64,000 nucleotides of DNA from Candidatus Fimadaptatus faecigallinarum (GCA_018714445.1 DVNK01000039.1:82250-146249), one strand, 5' to 3'. Numbered from the stretch's first letter, positions 1 through 12,735 are shown. Numbers and translations: made by a program. The notes: generated by a model from the sequence alone, not told the origin.

Positions 1-1800
1 CCCGCATACGTAGACCGCGCGATGCGCATGGCCGTCAACTACAAGAACCACGCCTGCATCTACTCCTGGTCGCTGGGCAACGAGAGTGGCTGCGGCGCCA
101 ATCACGCCGCTATGTACGGCTTCATCAAGGAATACGATCCCACCCGCCTGTGCCAGTACGAGGCCGGCGTGCCCGGCCCCAATCAGAGCGACATACGCGG
201 CAACATGTACGCCACTTATGAGAACATACTGCGCATGCTGGCCGATCCGTACGACGACCGCCCGATAGTGCTGGTCGAATACCTGTACCAGATACGCTCA
301 AGCGGCGGCGGCATGGCGCGCTTTGACGAGCTGGTCAATACCTATCCCCGGTTCCAGGGCGGGTTCATCTGGGACTGGCAGGACAAGTGCCTTACGGCTA
401 CCGCGCCCGATGGCTCTCACTACGCGGGCTACGGCGGCGACTTCGGCGAGAGCTTCGTCGAGGACAACCTCAAGACCGGCGCGCCGCCGTTCATGACCAA
501 CAACGGCATAGTGCTGGCCGACCTGACCTGGAAGCCGGTCGCATACGAAGTCAAGGAGGCATACGCGCCGGTGCGCATAGTGCGGCCGCCGCGCTCAAGC
601 GGCTGGCAAACCGCGCAGCCGTTTGAGCGGTATCTGGTCATAAACCGCTGCCTGACGCGCCACCTGCACGAGTACGCCGCCACGGCCTACCTGCGCGAGG
701 ACGGCGTGATAGTGGCCGAACAGCCGTTTGACCTGCCCGAGCTGGCGCCGCTTGCCAGCACCGAGGTCGAGTTCAGTTTCGACCACGAGCGCAAACCCGG
801 CTGCGAGTACGGCCTGGAGATAAGCATCCGTGACCGCACCGACGGCTACGAGGTGGCCCGCCCGGCGTTCGCGCTGGAGAGCGGCCTGACCCGCATCGTC
901 GATAAGACGGCCGCTTCGCCCGCCGGCGCGCAGCCCGCCGCGCTGAACGTGCGCCGCGAAGGCGCCGCGGTTGCGGTGAGCGGCGACGGCTATGGCACGC
1001 GCTTTGAGGTGAACTTCGACTCAGCCACAGGCGCGCTCACCGGATACCGCTATGGCGACGTCGATTACCTGGCGGGCGGGCTGCCGTGCTTTGACCGGCC
1101 GTACACCGGGCTGGACGCCGACAAGGGCTGGGGCTGGTACGACACCTACGCCAAGCTGCGCGGCGCAAAGCTCACGCTCCAGCGCTTTGACGTGCTGGCG
1201 GCGGATTATGGCGTGGTCGTGGACGTCGACTACGCGCTGGAAGGCGTCGCGGTCAGCAACGCCTCGATTCGATACACAGTATGGCCGTGCGGCACGCTGC
1301 GCGTGGACTTCCGTGCCCACATCGACAAGTCGGTGGGCGGCGTACCGCGCGCGGGCATCGAGTTCACCGTGCCGGCGGGCTTTGAGGACCTGCGCTACTT
1401 CGCGCATGGCCCCAACCAGAGCTATTCCGACATGATGATGGCAGGCGCGCCGGGCGTGTACGACTCGACCGTCGAGGCGCAGCACTTCCCGTTCAACCCG
1501 CCCAGCGAGTGCGGCGGTCACGAGGACGCGCGCTGGCTGGCGCTGAGCCGTGCCGATGGCCGGACGCTGCGCGTGCGCGGGCTGAGCCGGTTCCACTTCG
1601 ACGCGCACCACAACACGGTGGCCGACTACCAGCGCGCACGCCACGAACACGAGTTGAAGCGCCGCCCCGAGACATACCTGCACATAGACGCCGCGCACGA
1701 GGGCATAGGCTCCAACATGGCCTGGTCCACGGCAATCGACAGCCGCGCATGGCTGTCGGGCGGCGATTTCGCGGTGAGCTTCACACTGGCCGCCGAATGA
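1..1800 (+). CDS. GH2 beta-galactosidase (LacZ type), 5'-truncated by window edge
   Basis: This is the C-terminal part of a glycoside hydrolase family 2 enzyme, which hydrolyses terminal beta-galactosides by a retaining mechanism. The reading frame is open from base 1, so the N-terminal sugar-binding and immunoglobulin-like domains lie outside the window. The acid/base motif WSLGNESG has its Glu at bases 82-84. The nucleophile motif IVLVEY has its Glu at bases 277-279. The segment GGFIWDWQD follows, as in LacZ. The last half matches the Bgal small-chain domain, with a RYFAHGPNQSYSD block like the FGRGPHENYPD block of LacZ. No signal peptide can be judged. It is the first visible gene of a same-strand run with a Gfo/Idh/MocA dehydrogenase and a heparinase-like lyase, which fits breakdown of a complex glycan. 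The exact substrate (galactoside or another beta-glycoside) is not fixed by sequence alone. Confidence 0.9.
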   Translation, partial: PAYVDRAMRMAVNYKNHACIYSWSLGNESGCGANHAAMYGFIKEYDPTRLCQYEAGVPGPNQSDIRGNMYATYENILRMLADPYDDRPIVLVEYLYQIRSSGGGMARFDELVNTYPRFQGGFIWDWQDKCLTATAPDGSHYAGYGGDFGESFVEDNLKTGAPPFMTNNGIVLADLTWKPVAYEVKEAYAPVRIVRPPRSSGWQTAQPFERYLVINRCLTRHLHEYAATAYLREDGVIVAEQPFDLPELAPLASTEVEFSFDHERKPGCEYGLEISIRDRTDGYEVARPAFALESGLTRIVDKTAASPAGAQPAALNVRREGAAVAVSGDGYGTRFEVNFDSATGALTGYRYGDVDYLAGGLPCFDRPYTGLDADKGWGWYDTYAKLRGAKLTLQRFDVLAADYGVVVDVDYALEGVAVSNASIRYTVWPCGTLRVDFRAHIDKSVGGVPRAGIEFTVPAGFEDLRYFAHGPNQSYSDMMMAGAPGVYDSTVEAQHFPFNPPSECGGHEDARWLALSRADGRTLRVRGLSRFHFDAHHNTVADYQRARHEHELKRRPETYLHIDAAHEGIGSNMAWSTAIDSRAWLSGGDFAVSFTLAAE

Positions 1801-1943
1801 CGGCTGGCCCAGCGGCAACGACTTCACGGGCGAGGCGGCGAGCGTCTCGCCCATTGCCGCGCAGTCGCACTGTCAGTGAAATCGACCCGCCCAATCAACT
1901 GCGGCGCACCGTCCGACCGCATGGACCATTTAGGAGGATATAG

Positions 1944-3053
1944 ATGAAAGAGATCGGCATAGGCGTGATCGGCTGGGGATTTATGGGCCGCACGCACACG
2001 TTTGCGATTAAGACGATGCCGCTGCACTACGATTTGGACTTCAAGCCGCGCCTGGTGGGCGTGTGCTCGCGCCGGCTCGAACAGGCGCAGCGCGCCTGCG
2101 ACGAACAGGGTTTTTCGTTCGCGACCGACGACTACCGCCGGCTGCTGGCCGACCCGGCGATAGACGTCGTATCGATTTGCACGCCCAACGCGCTGCACAA
2201 GCAGATGGCGCTGGACGCAATAGCCGCCGGCAAGCACGTATACATAGACAAGCCCGTCTCGACCGACTACGCCGGCGCGCGCTGCATAGCCGACGCCGCC
2301 CGCGCCGCCGGTGTAAAGGGCCAGGTCGCGCTGAATAATCGCTTCTTCCCCGCCACGATGAAGGCGCATGAGCTGATTACATCGGGCAGGCTTGGGCGCG
2401 TGACGTCGTTTACCGCCGAATACCTGCACTCGGGCTCGGTCGACCCGGAGCGCCCGGTAGGCTGGAAGCAGCGCGCGGACGTATGCGGCGGCGGCGTACT
2501 GCTCGACCTGGGCAGCCATGCGCTCGACCTGGTGATGTGGATGTGCGGCGAGGTGCGCGACATAAACTGCGTCACGCAGACGCTCTACCCCTCCCGCCCC
2601 ACGCCCGAAGGCGGTCGCACCTCGGCGCTCGGCGATGACCGCGCGCTGATGATGCTGCGCCTGAAGAGCGGCGCGGTCGGCACCGTGGACGCCTCCAAGA
2701 TAGCCACCGGCACCGACGATGAACTGAACCTGAGCATATACCTGACCGGCGGCGCGATACGCTACTCCAGCCTGACCGGCGATTACCTGGACGTGTACGA
2801 CTGCGCCTCGGCCGCAGGCGGGTTCACGCATGTGCACTGCGGCGGGCGCTATCCCGCGCCGGGCGGCAGCTTCGTGCCCGCCAAGAACGCCATCGGCTGG
2901 ATACGCGGCCATGTGCACTCGTACTACACGTTCCTGGACGCGGTGGCCCATGACGGCCCGTGCAGCCCGTCGCTGGACGAAGGCGCATACCTGCAACTGG
3001 TCATGGAAAAGGCGTACCAAAGCGCCGCGGAGGGAGGCTGGATCGGCGTATGA
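1944..3053 (+). CDS. Gfo/Idh/MocA family oxidoreductase
   Basis: An NAD(P)-dependent sugar or inositol dehydrogenase-type protein of 369 residues, a normal length for the family. The N-terminal Rossmann motif is GVIGWGFMG (residues 7-15). The family EKP motif appears as DKP at residues 102-104, after the strand GKHVYI; the conserved lysine is kept. The C-terminal half is the alpha/beta substrate domain with a GGGVLLDLGSHALD block. A good ribosome binding site (AGGAGG near 1932) precedes the ATG at 1944. The stop codon overlaps the next start in an ATGA, so the two genes are translationally coupled. Together with the flanking glycosidase and lyase it probably oxidises or epimerises a released sugar. 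The substrate is unknown. Confidence 0.93.
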   Translation: MKEIGIGVIGWGFMGRTHTFAIKTMPLHYDLDFKPRLVGVCSRRLEQAQRACDEQGFSFATDDYRRLLADPAIDVVSICTPNALHKQMALDAIAAGKHVYIDKPVSTDYAGARCIADAARAAGVKGQVALNNRFFPATMKAHELITSGRLGRVTSFTAEYLHSGSVDPERPVGWKQRADVCGGGVLLDLGSHALDLVMWMCGEVRDINCVTQTLYPSRPTPEGGRTSALGDDRALMMLRLKSGAVGTVDASKIATGTDDELNLSIYLTGGAIRYSSLTGDYLDVYDCASAAGGFTHVHCGGRYPAPGGSFVPAKNAIGWIRGHVHSYYTFLDAVAHDGPCSPSLDEGAYLQLVMEKAYQSAAEGGWIGV

Positions 3054-4930
3054 GCGCGCTGCTGGAACATCTGGATGAGATAATGGTATCGCTCCGGCCG
3101 CGCAGCGAGTTCCGCCCGCTGCCGCCCGCATCCGACCGCGAGGCCTGGTCCGCCGTGCGCCAGAAGACCGCCGCTACCGCGATTGGGCGCGCCGAAAAGT
3201 ACGTGGGCTTTGCCTGGCCGGTCATATACGCCACCGACATAATGCTGGCCGCGACCGGCGGCGATGCGCGCGCGTTTGCGAGCAAGTACAACTACCGGCG
3301 CACGGCGCTGAGCGCGTTGGCGCTGGCCGAGGCGCTCGAGGGCAAGGGCCGCTTTCTGGGCGACATAATCAACCTGTGCGTCATGATCTGCGAGGAGACC
3401 GCCTGGACATTGCCCGAGAACCTGACCCGCCCCGACGGCACGCGCGACTGCATGGCCGACATAGAGCGCCCCACACTCGATATAGGCGCGGCGCGCACCG
3501 GCGCGCTGCTGGCGACCGCGCTCTACCTGCACCGCGACAAGTTCCGCGAGGCGTCGCCGCTGATATCGGTGCGCGTTGAGCGCGAGATTACGCTTCGGGT
3601 AATCGACCCGTTTCTGAACGCGGCGCAGCTCAACTACGTGCGCGGCGGCGAGGCCATGACCGCCGAGGGCATAAAGGAGTGCCTGGTCGCGCTGCTGCTG
3701 ACCGAGCGCGAGGACCGCTACCGCTGGGGCGGCGTCAAGCGCGCTATGAAGCTGCTGGACGCGTGCCTGGACGCGCTGCCCGGCGACGGCGGCATACCCG
3801 GCGACATGGGCGCGTTCGAGGCGGTGGCGGGTTGCCTTATGGAGGCGCTGGCGCTGATTAACGAGGCCTCCGGCGGCAATACCAGCTTCTTTACGATATC
3901 CGCACTGCGGTGCATGGGCGAGTACATCGTGGGCAACCACATCGACCTGGATTACTTCAACTGCCCGGGCGACTGCCCCGCGCACCTCAGGCTGGACGCG
4001 GGCCTGGCATACAGGTGCGGCGAGCTGATCTGCTCGGATGAGCTGTGTTCGCTGGGCGCGTACCTGCTCAGCCTCAGCGACGAGGGCGTGTCGGCCGCGG
4101 CCACGCTGCTGCGCGGCGCGCGCACCGCGCTGGGCGAGAGCGCGATGCTGCGCCATGACGCCCGGCCGCCAATGCCCATGGACTACTACCTGCGCAGCGA
4201 GGCGCTGCTGTGCGCGCGCGAGCGCACCGGGTCGTCGAGCGGCTTCTTTGTGAGCCTGTGCGGCGGCGCGAACCTGCCCGGCAGTCACGCCGACTCGGGC
4301 AATATGGCGCTGTACTGCGACGGCGAGCCGGTGCTGCCCGACCTGGGCGAGATAGAGTACGCCCGCGCGCTCAACCCCGACGAGCGCGCCGCGCTGTGGG
4401 AGACCCAGTCGCAGTATCACAACCTGCCGGTCATAAACAATCAGCCCCAGTCGATGGGCGCACAGTTCCAGGCGATAGAGCCGATCTGGGAGCTGGCCCC
4501 CGAGCGCTCGCGCGCGACGCTGGACATAAGCCGCGCCTACCCCGACGAGGCCGGCGTGCTGACCTGGCAGCGCACCGTGGCGCTGATGCGCAATGAGCGC
4601 CCGTGCGTGCGGCTATGGGAGATCGCCGAGTTCAAGGGCGATTCAAACGATATCGAATACAACTTCATAACGACGCACCGCCCCTACCTGGGCAGAAACA
4701 GCGTGGAGCTGGGCAACGTGGTCATGTCCTGGGAGACCGAGGGCAAGCTCGAATGCGACGTGCAGGAGCTGCCGCCGCGCCAGTCCAGCGCCTACGACCC
4801 CGAGGGGCTGTATGGCAAATGGCTGCTCACGCTGTGCGGGCGCACGCTGTTCCGCATGGTGCTCACGCAGCGCGCCGCGCCACGGCGGTTCGACGTGTGC
4901 TTCACGTTCACGCGCAAGTCAAACGCATAA
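3050..4930 (+). CDS. heparinase II/III-like polysaccharide lyase
   Basis: A 626-residue protein resembling the heparinase II/III (alginate-lyase fold) family: an alpha/alpha toroid in the N-terminal half followed by a beta-sandwich. The marker is SHADSGNMALYCDGEPVLPD around residues 411-430, which corresponds to the HxHxDxG..vYADGEPvL..P block of the family. It is followed by ETQSQYHNLPVINN near residue 455, the family's S.yHNtp.ing block. The start at 3050 is chosen because it has GGAGGGAGG at 3029-3037 and overlaps the previous stop (ATGA). Upstream in-frame starts lie inside the dehydrogenase gene. No signal peptide is seen, so it probably acts in the cytoplasm on imported oligosaccharides. 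Family members cut uronic-acid glycans by beta-elimination; the real substrate here is unknown. Confidence 0.85.
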   Translation: MSALLEHLDEIMVSLRPRSEFRPLPPASDREAWSAVRQKTAATAIGRAEKYVGFAWPVIYATDIMLAATGGDARAFASKYNYRRTALSALALAEALEGKGRFLGDIINLCVMICEETAWTLPENLTRPDGTRDCMADIERPTLDIGAARTGALLATALYLHRDKFREASPLISVRVEREITLRVIDPFLNAAQLNYVRGGEAMTAEGIKECLVALLLTEREDRYRWGGVKRAMKLLDACLDALPGDGGIPGDMGAFEAVAGCLMEALALINEASGGNTSFFTISALRCMGEYIVGNHIDLDYFNCPGDCPAHLRLDAGLAYRCGELICSDELCSLGAYLLSLSDEGVSAAATLLRGARTALGESAMLRHDARPPMPMDYYLRSEALLCARERTGSSSGFFVSLCGGANLPGSHADSGNMALYCDGEPVLPDLGEIEYARALNPDERAALWETQSQYHNLPVINNQPQSMGAQFQAIEPIWELAPERSRATLDISRAYPDEAGVLTWQRTVALMRNERPCVRLWEIAEFKGDSNDIEYNFITTHRPYLGRNSVELGNVVMSWETEGKLECDVQELPPRQSSAYDPEGLYGKWLLTLCGRTLFRMVLTQRAAPRRFDVCFTFTRKSNA

Positions 4931-4992
4931 TTGGCGGCGCTGCCTGATCGCGCCGTCCCCACCTGCACGACCCACAAAGGAGGTCTCCCAAC

Positions 4993-5355
4993 ATGAATGG
5001 CAGCTGTGAATGGTTCATACCCGATTGCTACTGGCCCGAGATCACGACGCCCGGCCACTACGTGAGCCACGAGGCGATCTGCGTGCTCAACACGACGGAC
5101 GCCGACGCCGACATAAGCATCACGCTCTACTTCGAGGACGCCGAGCCGCGCGGCGGCTTTAAGGCCGTCTGCCCCGCGCGCCGCACGCACCACATCCGGC
5201 TGGACAAGCTGACCGACGCCGCGGGCAAGCACATACCGATGGGCGTGCCCTACGCGATAGCGCTCAGCAGCAGCGCGCCGGTGTACGCGCAGTACTCGCG
5301 CCTGGACACCACGCAGAGCAACATGTCGCTGATGACGACGATCGCCGCGCGCTGA
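4993..5355 (+). CDS. ASRT-superfamily protein (sensory rhodopsin transducer fold)
   Basis: A 120-residue soluble protein whose whole length resembles the Anabaena sensory rhodopsin transducer family. Visible family features are FISHE-like VSHEAICVLNTTD (residues about 28-40), SITLYFEDAEPRGGF (about 46-60), PARRTHHIRLDKL (about 65-77), and a C-terminal VYAQYSRLDTTQSN block. Homologues outside rhodopsin-bearing bacteria have been proposed to be small-molecule, probably sugar-binding, beta-sandwich domains linked to carbohydrate genes. That is family knowledge; a sugar-binding role in this operon is my inference. The RBS is AAAGGAGG at 4977-4983, ten bases before the ATG. No rhodopsin gene is in the window. 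It sits between the lyase and a methyltransferase, with short gaps, so it is likely in the same transcript. Confidence 0.85.
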   Translation: MNGSCEWFIPDCYWPEITTPGHYVSHEAICVLNTTDADADISITLYFEDAEPRGGFKAVCPARRTHHIRLDKLTDAAGKHIPMGVPYAIALSSSAPVYAQYSRLDTTQSNMSLMTTIAAR

Positions 5356-5384
5356 AGCATCGCCGCACCCGGACGGAGGTCAGC

Positions 5385-6156
5385 ATGCCCGACAACAGCA
5401 TAACCAAGGCGTGGGACGAGTGGTCCGACGCATACTATGACCGAATATACAAAAACGGCGACGTCGCGCGGCTGAAGGCCGACCCGTGGTGGGCCTTCCC
5501 CACGCCGGTTCGGGCCATGCTCCGGGCCGGATGCGGCTCGCTCGAGGGTGCGCGCGTGCTGACGCCCTCCAGCGGCGACAATGGCGCAGCGTTTGCGTTC
5601 CACCTGCTGGGCGCGCGTCACATCCGCGGACATATCCCCTCGCCAGCTCCACAACGCCCGTTTAATCGCCGACGCGAATGGCTGGGATATCGAGTTCATC
5701 TGCGCCGACAGCATGACTTTGGAGGGCATACCGGACGGCGCGTTCGACCTGGTATACACCTCAAACGGCGTGCACACGTGGATATGGGATCTGAGCGCGA
5801 TGTACCGCAGCTTTGCGCGCGTGCTCCGGCCCGGCGGGCGCTACATAATGTTCGACACGCATCCGTTCAACCGCCCGTTCGACGATTCGACCGCCGAGAT
5901 ACGGCTGTGCAGGGACTACGACGACACTGCGGACAACAATTGGCGCGTGATGGACATATTCAACGCGCTGAGCGAGCAGGGCTTTGACGTGCAGCGCATC
6001 GAGGAGTTTCACGCCGAGCGCGGCGCTCACGACCTGTGGTTTTACCGCACGCTGGAAGAGGCCCGGCAGGACGGCGAGCGCATGTTCGATGCAAGTTACA
6101 ACCCCTGGGCGCGCCTGCCGGCGTGGCTGGGGCTGTCGGCGCAAAAGCGAATATGA
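5385..6156 (+). pseudogene. class I SAM-dependent methyltransferase, interrupted by a 2-nt frameshift
   Basis: The first frame (from ATG 5385, RBS CGGAGG just upstream) encodes the N-terminus of a small-molecule methyltransferase, including VLTPSSGDNGAAFAFHLLGAR. The rest of the protein continues in another frame from about base 5615: VTSADISPRQLHNAR (SAM-binding strand 2), then FDLVYTSNGVHTWI, VLRPGGRYIMFDTHPFNRP and a C-terminus ending LSAQKRI. Restoring two bases (one CG) in the run GGCGCGCG at 5610-5618 joins LLGAR directly to VTSADIS and gives a 257-residue protein of normal length. As written, translation leaves the true frame near residue 78 and runs out of frame to 5987. A sequencing or assembly error, a recent mutation, or reversible slippage in the CG repeat are all possible. 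The rest of the coding sequence is well kept, so decay, if real, is recent. Confidence 0.85.
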
Positions 6157-6160
6157 CAGC

Positions 6161-6195
6161 ATGGCCGCGAACGCACAGTCCGCGGCCATTTATCA
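6161..6195 (+). terminator. rho-independent terminator of the glycan operon
   Basis: ATGGCCGCG (6161-6169) pairs with CGCGGCCAT (6181-6189) around an 11-base loop, followed by TTTAT. It lies four bases after the methyltransferase stop. The T-tract is short, so strength is uncertain. Confidence 0.6.
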
Positions 6196-6200
6196 TATGC

Positions 6201-6240
6201 ATAAAAATGCGCCCCGTCCGTGATCAGTGGACGGGGCGCA
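6201..6240 (-). terminator. rho-independent terminator of nifJ
   Basis: On the minus strand a perfect 12-bp stem (6208-6219 with 6229-6240, loop 6220-6228) is followed by TTTTTAT. It stands about 40 bases after the nifJ stop and back-to-back with the terminator of the converging operon. Confidence 0.85.
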
Positions 6241-6280
6241 CGTCGCTTTGCTAGCTAAGCGGCGCTTATTATGGAATCAA

Positions 6281-9963
<3,683 letters not shown>

Positions 9964-10093
9964 GTTTCGCGCGATGTCATTACGGGAATGGCAAAGTTAA
10001 GAGTTTAAATTATGTAAATGGCCGGGCAAAACACCGCCACGCCCGGCCCGCGCAGCACGGGCCGAACGGCCGCCAGCGACCGTCGATCATCAT

Positions 10094-10134
10094 AAAAAAT
10101 CCGAGCCGCCCATCCGTTTTGCCGGATGAGCGGC
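10094..10134 (-). terminator. rho-independent terminator after secreted-protein gene
   Basis: Minus strand stem of 12 bp with one mismatch (10105-10116 with 10123-10134, loop 10117-10122), followed after a short spacer by TTTTTT (10094-10099). It ends the leftward run that begins at nfeD. Confidence 0.85.
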
Positions 10135-10169
10135 CCTACCCTGAGCTCAAAGCGCCGTATTATCTGCGA

Positions 10170-11174
10170 TCATACATCGTCCACAAGCGAATATGTGAGC
10201 CTGACATGCCCGATTCCATCATCATCGACGCAGGTCGCAAGCTCCACGTTCACGCCTGGCAGCGAGCCGTCCGCCACCGGCAGGCGCCAGCCGACATCCA
10301 GCTCAGACCCGTTCTCCAGCGACGCCAGCGCCTGCCTGAATGGGACGTCGGCAGAGCTCGTATATTGCATACCATATTCCTGTTCCGCCTGGGCATACAG
10401 CTTGCCCGCCATGCCCATAGCATCCGCGCCGCGCAGTACATATGCAATTCCACAAAGCGTATCGTCATCGGCGTCAAACAGCAGCGCCCGGTCGAACTCG
10501 CCATCCAGCAGCATCACCGGCTCCAGCTCGACCGCGCCATTTGCCTCGGGCTCAGCATCCGCCTGCGACAGTCCCGCCGCCGCGCACACATCCGCACGGT
10601 CATTTCCCAGCATTTCCATATATGGCGCGACCTGGTCGCCCAGCGCGTATTCCACTCCGGGCAGTGCGCTCAGCGCAAACTGCACATGCACCGCATAGCC
10701 GGACTCATCGGCGCCGGTCGCGGCTATTTCGCATACCAGATTCTTCGGACGCGCAAAGTACCAATACTCGCGCACGCTCTTGTCGGTCTGTTCGATAGGA
10801 TAGGTCGCAGGCGCGCCATATTGCGCTCTGGCCATTTCCACCAGCGCCTGCGCACAGTCTGCCGCGCCCTGCCCGTCCAGCCCTCCGCGCGTGAAGCGCA
10901 CGCCGTAAAGCAGTTCGCCATTGTACAATAGCGCTATGTCATACGCCTCGCCCGCGAGCGTCGCTTTTGCATCCAGCACGGCCTCGTGCGCGGCATCATC
11001 CTGACGCAGCGCGCTCTGACCCAGCTCAGCGCTCAGTTCGGTCTCGCTCCGCCCGATCAGCGGCACATACCGCTTCGCCAGCGCAGTCAGATCATCCGTC
11101 GCCGGTTCAGCCAAAGCCGGCGCCATTGCCAATAGTACCGCGAGCATCAAAACGCATGTGATTTTCCACTTCAT
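10170..11174 (-). CDS. secreted protein of unknown function
   Basis: A 334-residue protein that I do not recognise. It begins with a clear signal peptide: MKWK, then a hydrophobic run (ITCVLMLAVLLAMAPALA) and a likely cut after ALA. There is no lipobox cysteine. The mature part is acidic, with no obvious repeats or catalytic motif. The start ATG at 11174 is preferred because GGGAGG lies 12 bases upstream; a GTG at 11181-11183 is almost on top of the RBS. It is the last gene before a strong terminator and lies about 100 bases after a LytTR response-regulator gene on the same strand. Regulation by, or a link to, that regulator is possible but not shown. Confidence 0.75.
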   Translation of the reverse strand: MKWKITCVLMLAVLLAMAPALAEPATDDLTALAKRYVPLIGRSETELSAELGQSALRQDDAAHEAVLDAKATLAGEAYDIALLYNGELLYGVRFTRGGLDGQGAADCAQALVEMARAQYGAPATYPIEQTDKSVREYWYFARPKNLVCEIAATGADESGYAVHVQFALSALPGVEYALGDQVAPYMEMLGNDRADVCAAAGLSQADAEPEANGAVELEPVMLLDGEFDRALLFDADDDTLCGIAYVLRGADAMGMAGKLYAQAEQEYGMQYTSSADVPFRQALASLENGSELDVGWRLPVADGSLPGVNVELATCVDDDGIGHVRLTYSLVDDV

Positions 11175-11277
11175 TTCTGCCACTCTCCTCCCGTTGATGG
11201 CAGTCCGATGATCCGGCGCGCCATACGTCCTGGTGTGCGCCTGCGCGGGCGCCCCCTGACCGCCCGATCCAGCGTGC

Positions 11278-12033
11278 CTATGAATACATGCGCTCCAGTT
11301 CCTCGAACTTCTCGTGGGTTATCAGCGCATCCTGTTCTATGCCCTTGAGCCGTATTATGTACGTCCAGCGGCCATAGGGCGTGATGTCCTCGATGTGGTT
11401 CAGATTGACTATGTACGACTTGTGGCAGCGGAAGAACAGCGCCGGATCCAGCCGCTCCTCCAGCTCGGAGAGCGTATCGCCGGTCACGTAGCGCCCGCCG
11501 TCGCGCGTATATATCACCGTCGCGCGCTGCTCGCGCTGCACCAGCAATATGTCGTCCAGGTTCATAAAGCTCACGCCGTCGCGGTGTTTGAGCATTATGC
11601 GGCCGGTGCGCGCGCGGGGCGCGGGCGCGGTCAGCGCCGGTTCGCCGCGCGCGCCGTGGCGCAGCAGCTGCCGCACCCGCTCCAGCGTCTTGACCACCCG
11701 CTCCACCTTGAACGGCTTGAGCAGATAGTCGAACGCATACACCGCAAACGCGTCGCCCATATACTCCTCGTGCGCGGTGGCGAATATCAGCACCGTCATG
11801 GGGTTCGTGTCCTGTATCACGCGCGCGCACTCGACGCCGGTCATGCCCGGCATCTCCACGTCCAGCACGCACACCTCGGGCTCAAGTTCGTCCAGCGCGT
11901 CCAGCAGTTCCCGCCCGTCCGCGAACTCGCCCACCAACTCGTATCCGGGCTGGCGCTCGATTATCTTGCGCATCACCAGGCGCATGCCCGCGTCGTCATC
12001 GACTATCGCTACCCTTATCAGATCCTCACCCAA
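11278..12033 (-). CDS. LytTR-family response regulator
   Basis: A 251-residue two-domain DNA-binding response regulator. The receiver domain spans about residues 6-125, with the acidic pocket VDDD (11-14), the phospho-acceptor Asp58 in CVLDVEMPGMTG, a switch residue in IFATAHEEY, and Lys in LLKPF. A LytTR domain follows (about 150-248), with the typical FFRCHKSYIVNLNHI block. The start is TTG at 12031-12033, supported by GGGGAGG nine bases upstream; it overlaps the end of the preceding gene by 16 bases, so the two are coupled. No histidine kinase gene is adjacent. Such regulators often bind direct repeats upstream of secreted or cell-envelope genes; the target here is unknown. Confidence 0.92.
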   Translation of the reverse strand: MGEDLIRVAIVDDDAGMRLVMRKIIERQPGYELVGEFADGRELLDALDELEPEVCVLDVEMPGMTGVECARVIQDTNPMTVLIFATAHEEYMGDAFAVYAFDYLLKPFKVERVVKTLERVRQLLRHGARGEPALTAPAPRARTGRIMLKHRDGVSFMNLDDILLVQREQRATVIYTRDGGRYVTGDTLSELEERLDPALFFRCHKSYIVNLNHIEDITPYGRWTYIIRLKGIEQDALITHEKFEELERMYS

Positions 12034-12704
12034 CCGTGCCGGCCTCCCCGCTTGTTGATTATTTCGGAAAACACCACCGCGCGGCGCATCGTCTCGGCAT
12101 CCAGCTCCATGCCCAGCAGCTCGGGCACGGCCTCGTCGCTCGCCATCGCGACCGCCTGCGTTCCCTGCGCCGCCAGCGCGCCCGGTTTGCGGCCCGCCAT
12201 GCCGTGCGTGCCCGGCGAATGGAACTCCTCGCCTTCATGCCGGGTATGCTCCAGCGAACCATACCCATCGTCGCAAGGCTTTGACGGTTGCGCCGGCCGC
12301 AGCGTCTGCATCGGCCGCGCCGTCGGTCGCTCGGGCAACATGGTCTCCTCGCGCCGCGCCACCGGCCGCTCGGGCAGCATGGTCTGCTCCTGCGCCGGAG
12401 CCGCGGGCTGTGCCGGGCGCGCCGGTTTCGCAGGCCGCATCGGCCCCATGGGCGCAACCGGAGTCAGCGGCCGCGGCGCAAACGGCTTGCGCATGGGCCG
12501 GGCGGTTCCGCCCTCGGGAGCGGCCTGGGTGGGAACGCCTTCCGCCGGCGCGCGCCGCTCCGCGTCCTGGGGCTGAGCGTCGCGCGTCATGCCCTCAGCA
12601 GGCTTATACGGCGTACCGTTTCCCGAGCGGCTTTTGCCCTTGGTCTGCTTGCGCAGGTTGCTCACCACTACCAGTATGATTATGATTACGACTAATCCTT
12701 CCAC
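12018..12704 (-). CDS. single-pass membrane protein with Pro/Ala/Arg-rich region
   Basis: A 228-residue protein of unknown function. It begins with a hydrophobic membrane segment (EGLVVIIIILVVVSNL), then a basic stretch, and a long low-complexity region rich in Pro, Ala, Arg and Met that includes two copies of ETMLPERP-like sequence. The C-terminal 40 residues (LGMELDAETMRRAVVFSEII) look more ordered. The start is GTG at 12702-12704, eight bases after GGGGGG. It overlaps the response-regulator gene and follows floA by 75 bases. A membrane-anchored partner of the FloA/NfeD or regulator functions is conceivable, but nothing in the sequence proves it. Confidence 0.7.
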   Translation of the reverse strand: MEGLVVIIIILVVVSNLRKQTKGKSRSGNGTPYKPAEGMTRDAQPQDAERRAPAEGVPTQAAPEGGTARPMRKPFAPRPLTPVAPMGPMRPAKPARPAQPAAPAQEQTMLPERPVARREETMLPERPTARPMQTLRPAQPSKPCDDGYGSLEHTRHEGEEFHSPGTHGMAGRKPGALAAQGTQAVAMASDEAVPELLGMELDAETMRRAVVFSEIINKRGGRHGWVRI

Positions 12705-12735
12705 TTATGCGGCCCCCCTTCCCGCGCGCTGCGTG

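Noticed and set aside
1021..1854. A 277-codon antisense frame in the beta-galactosidase gene
   Set aside because: Shadow of the GH2 coding frame with no independent signal.
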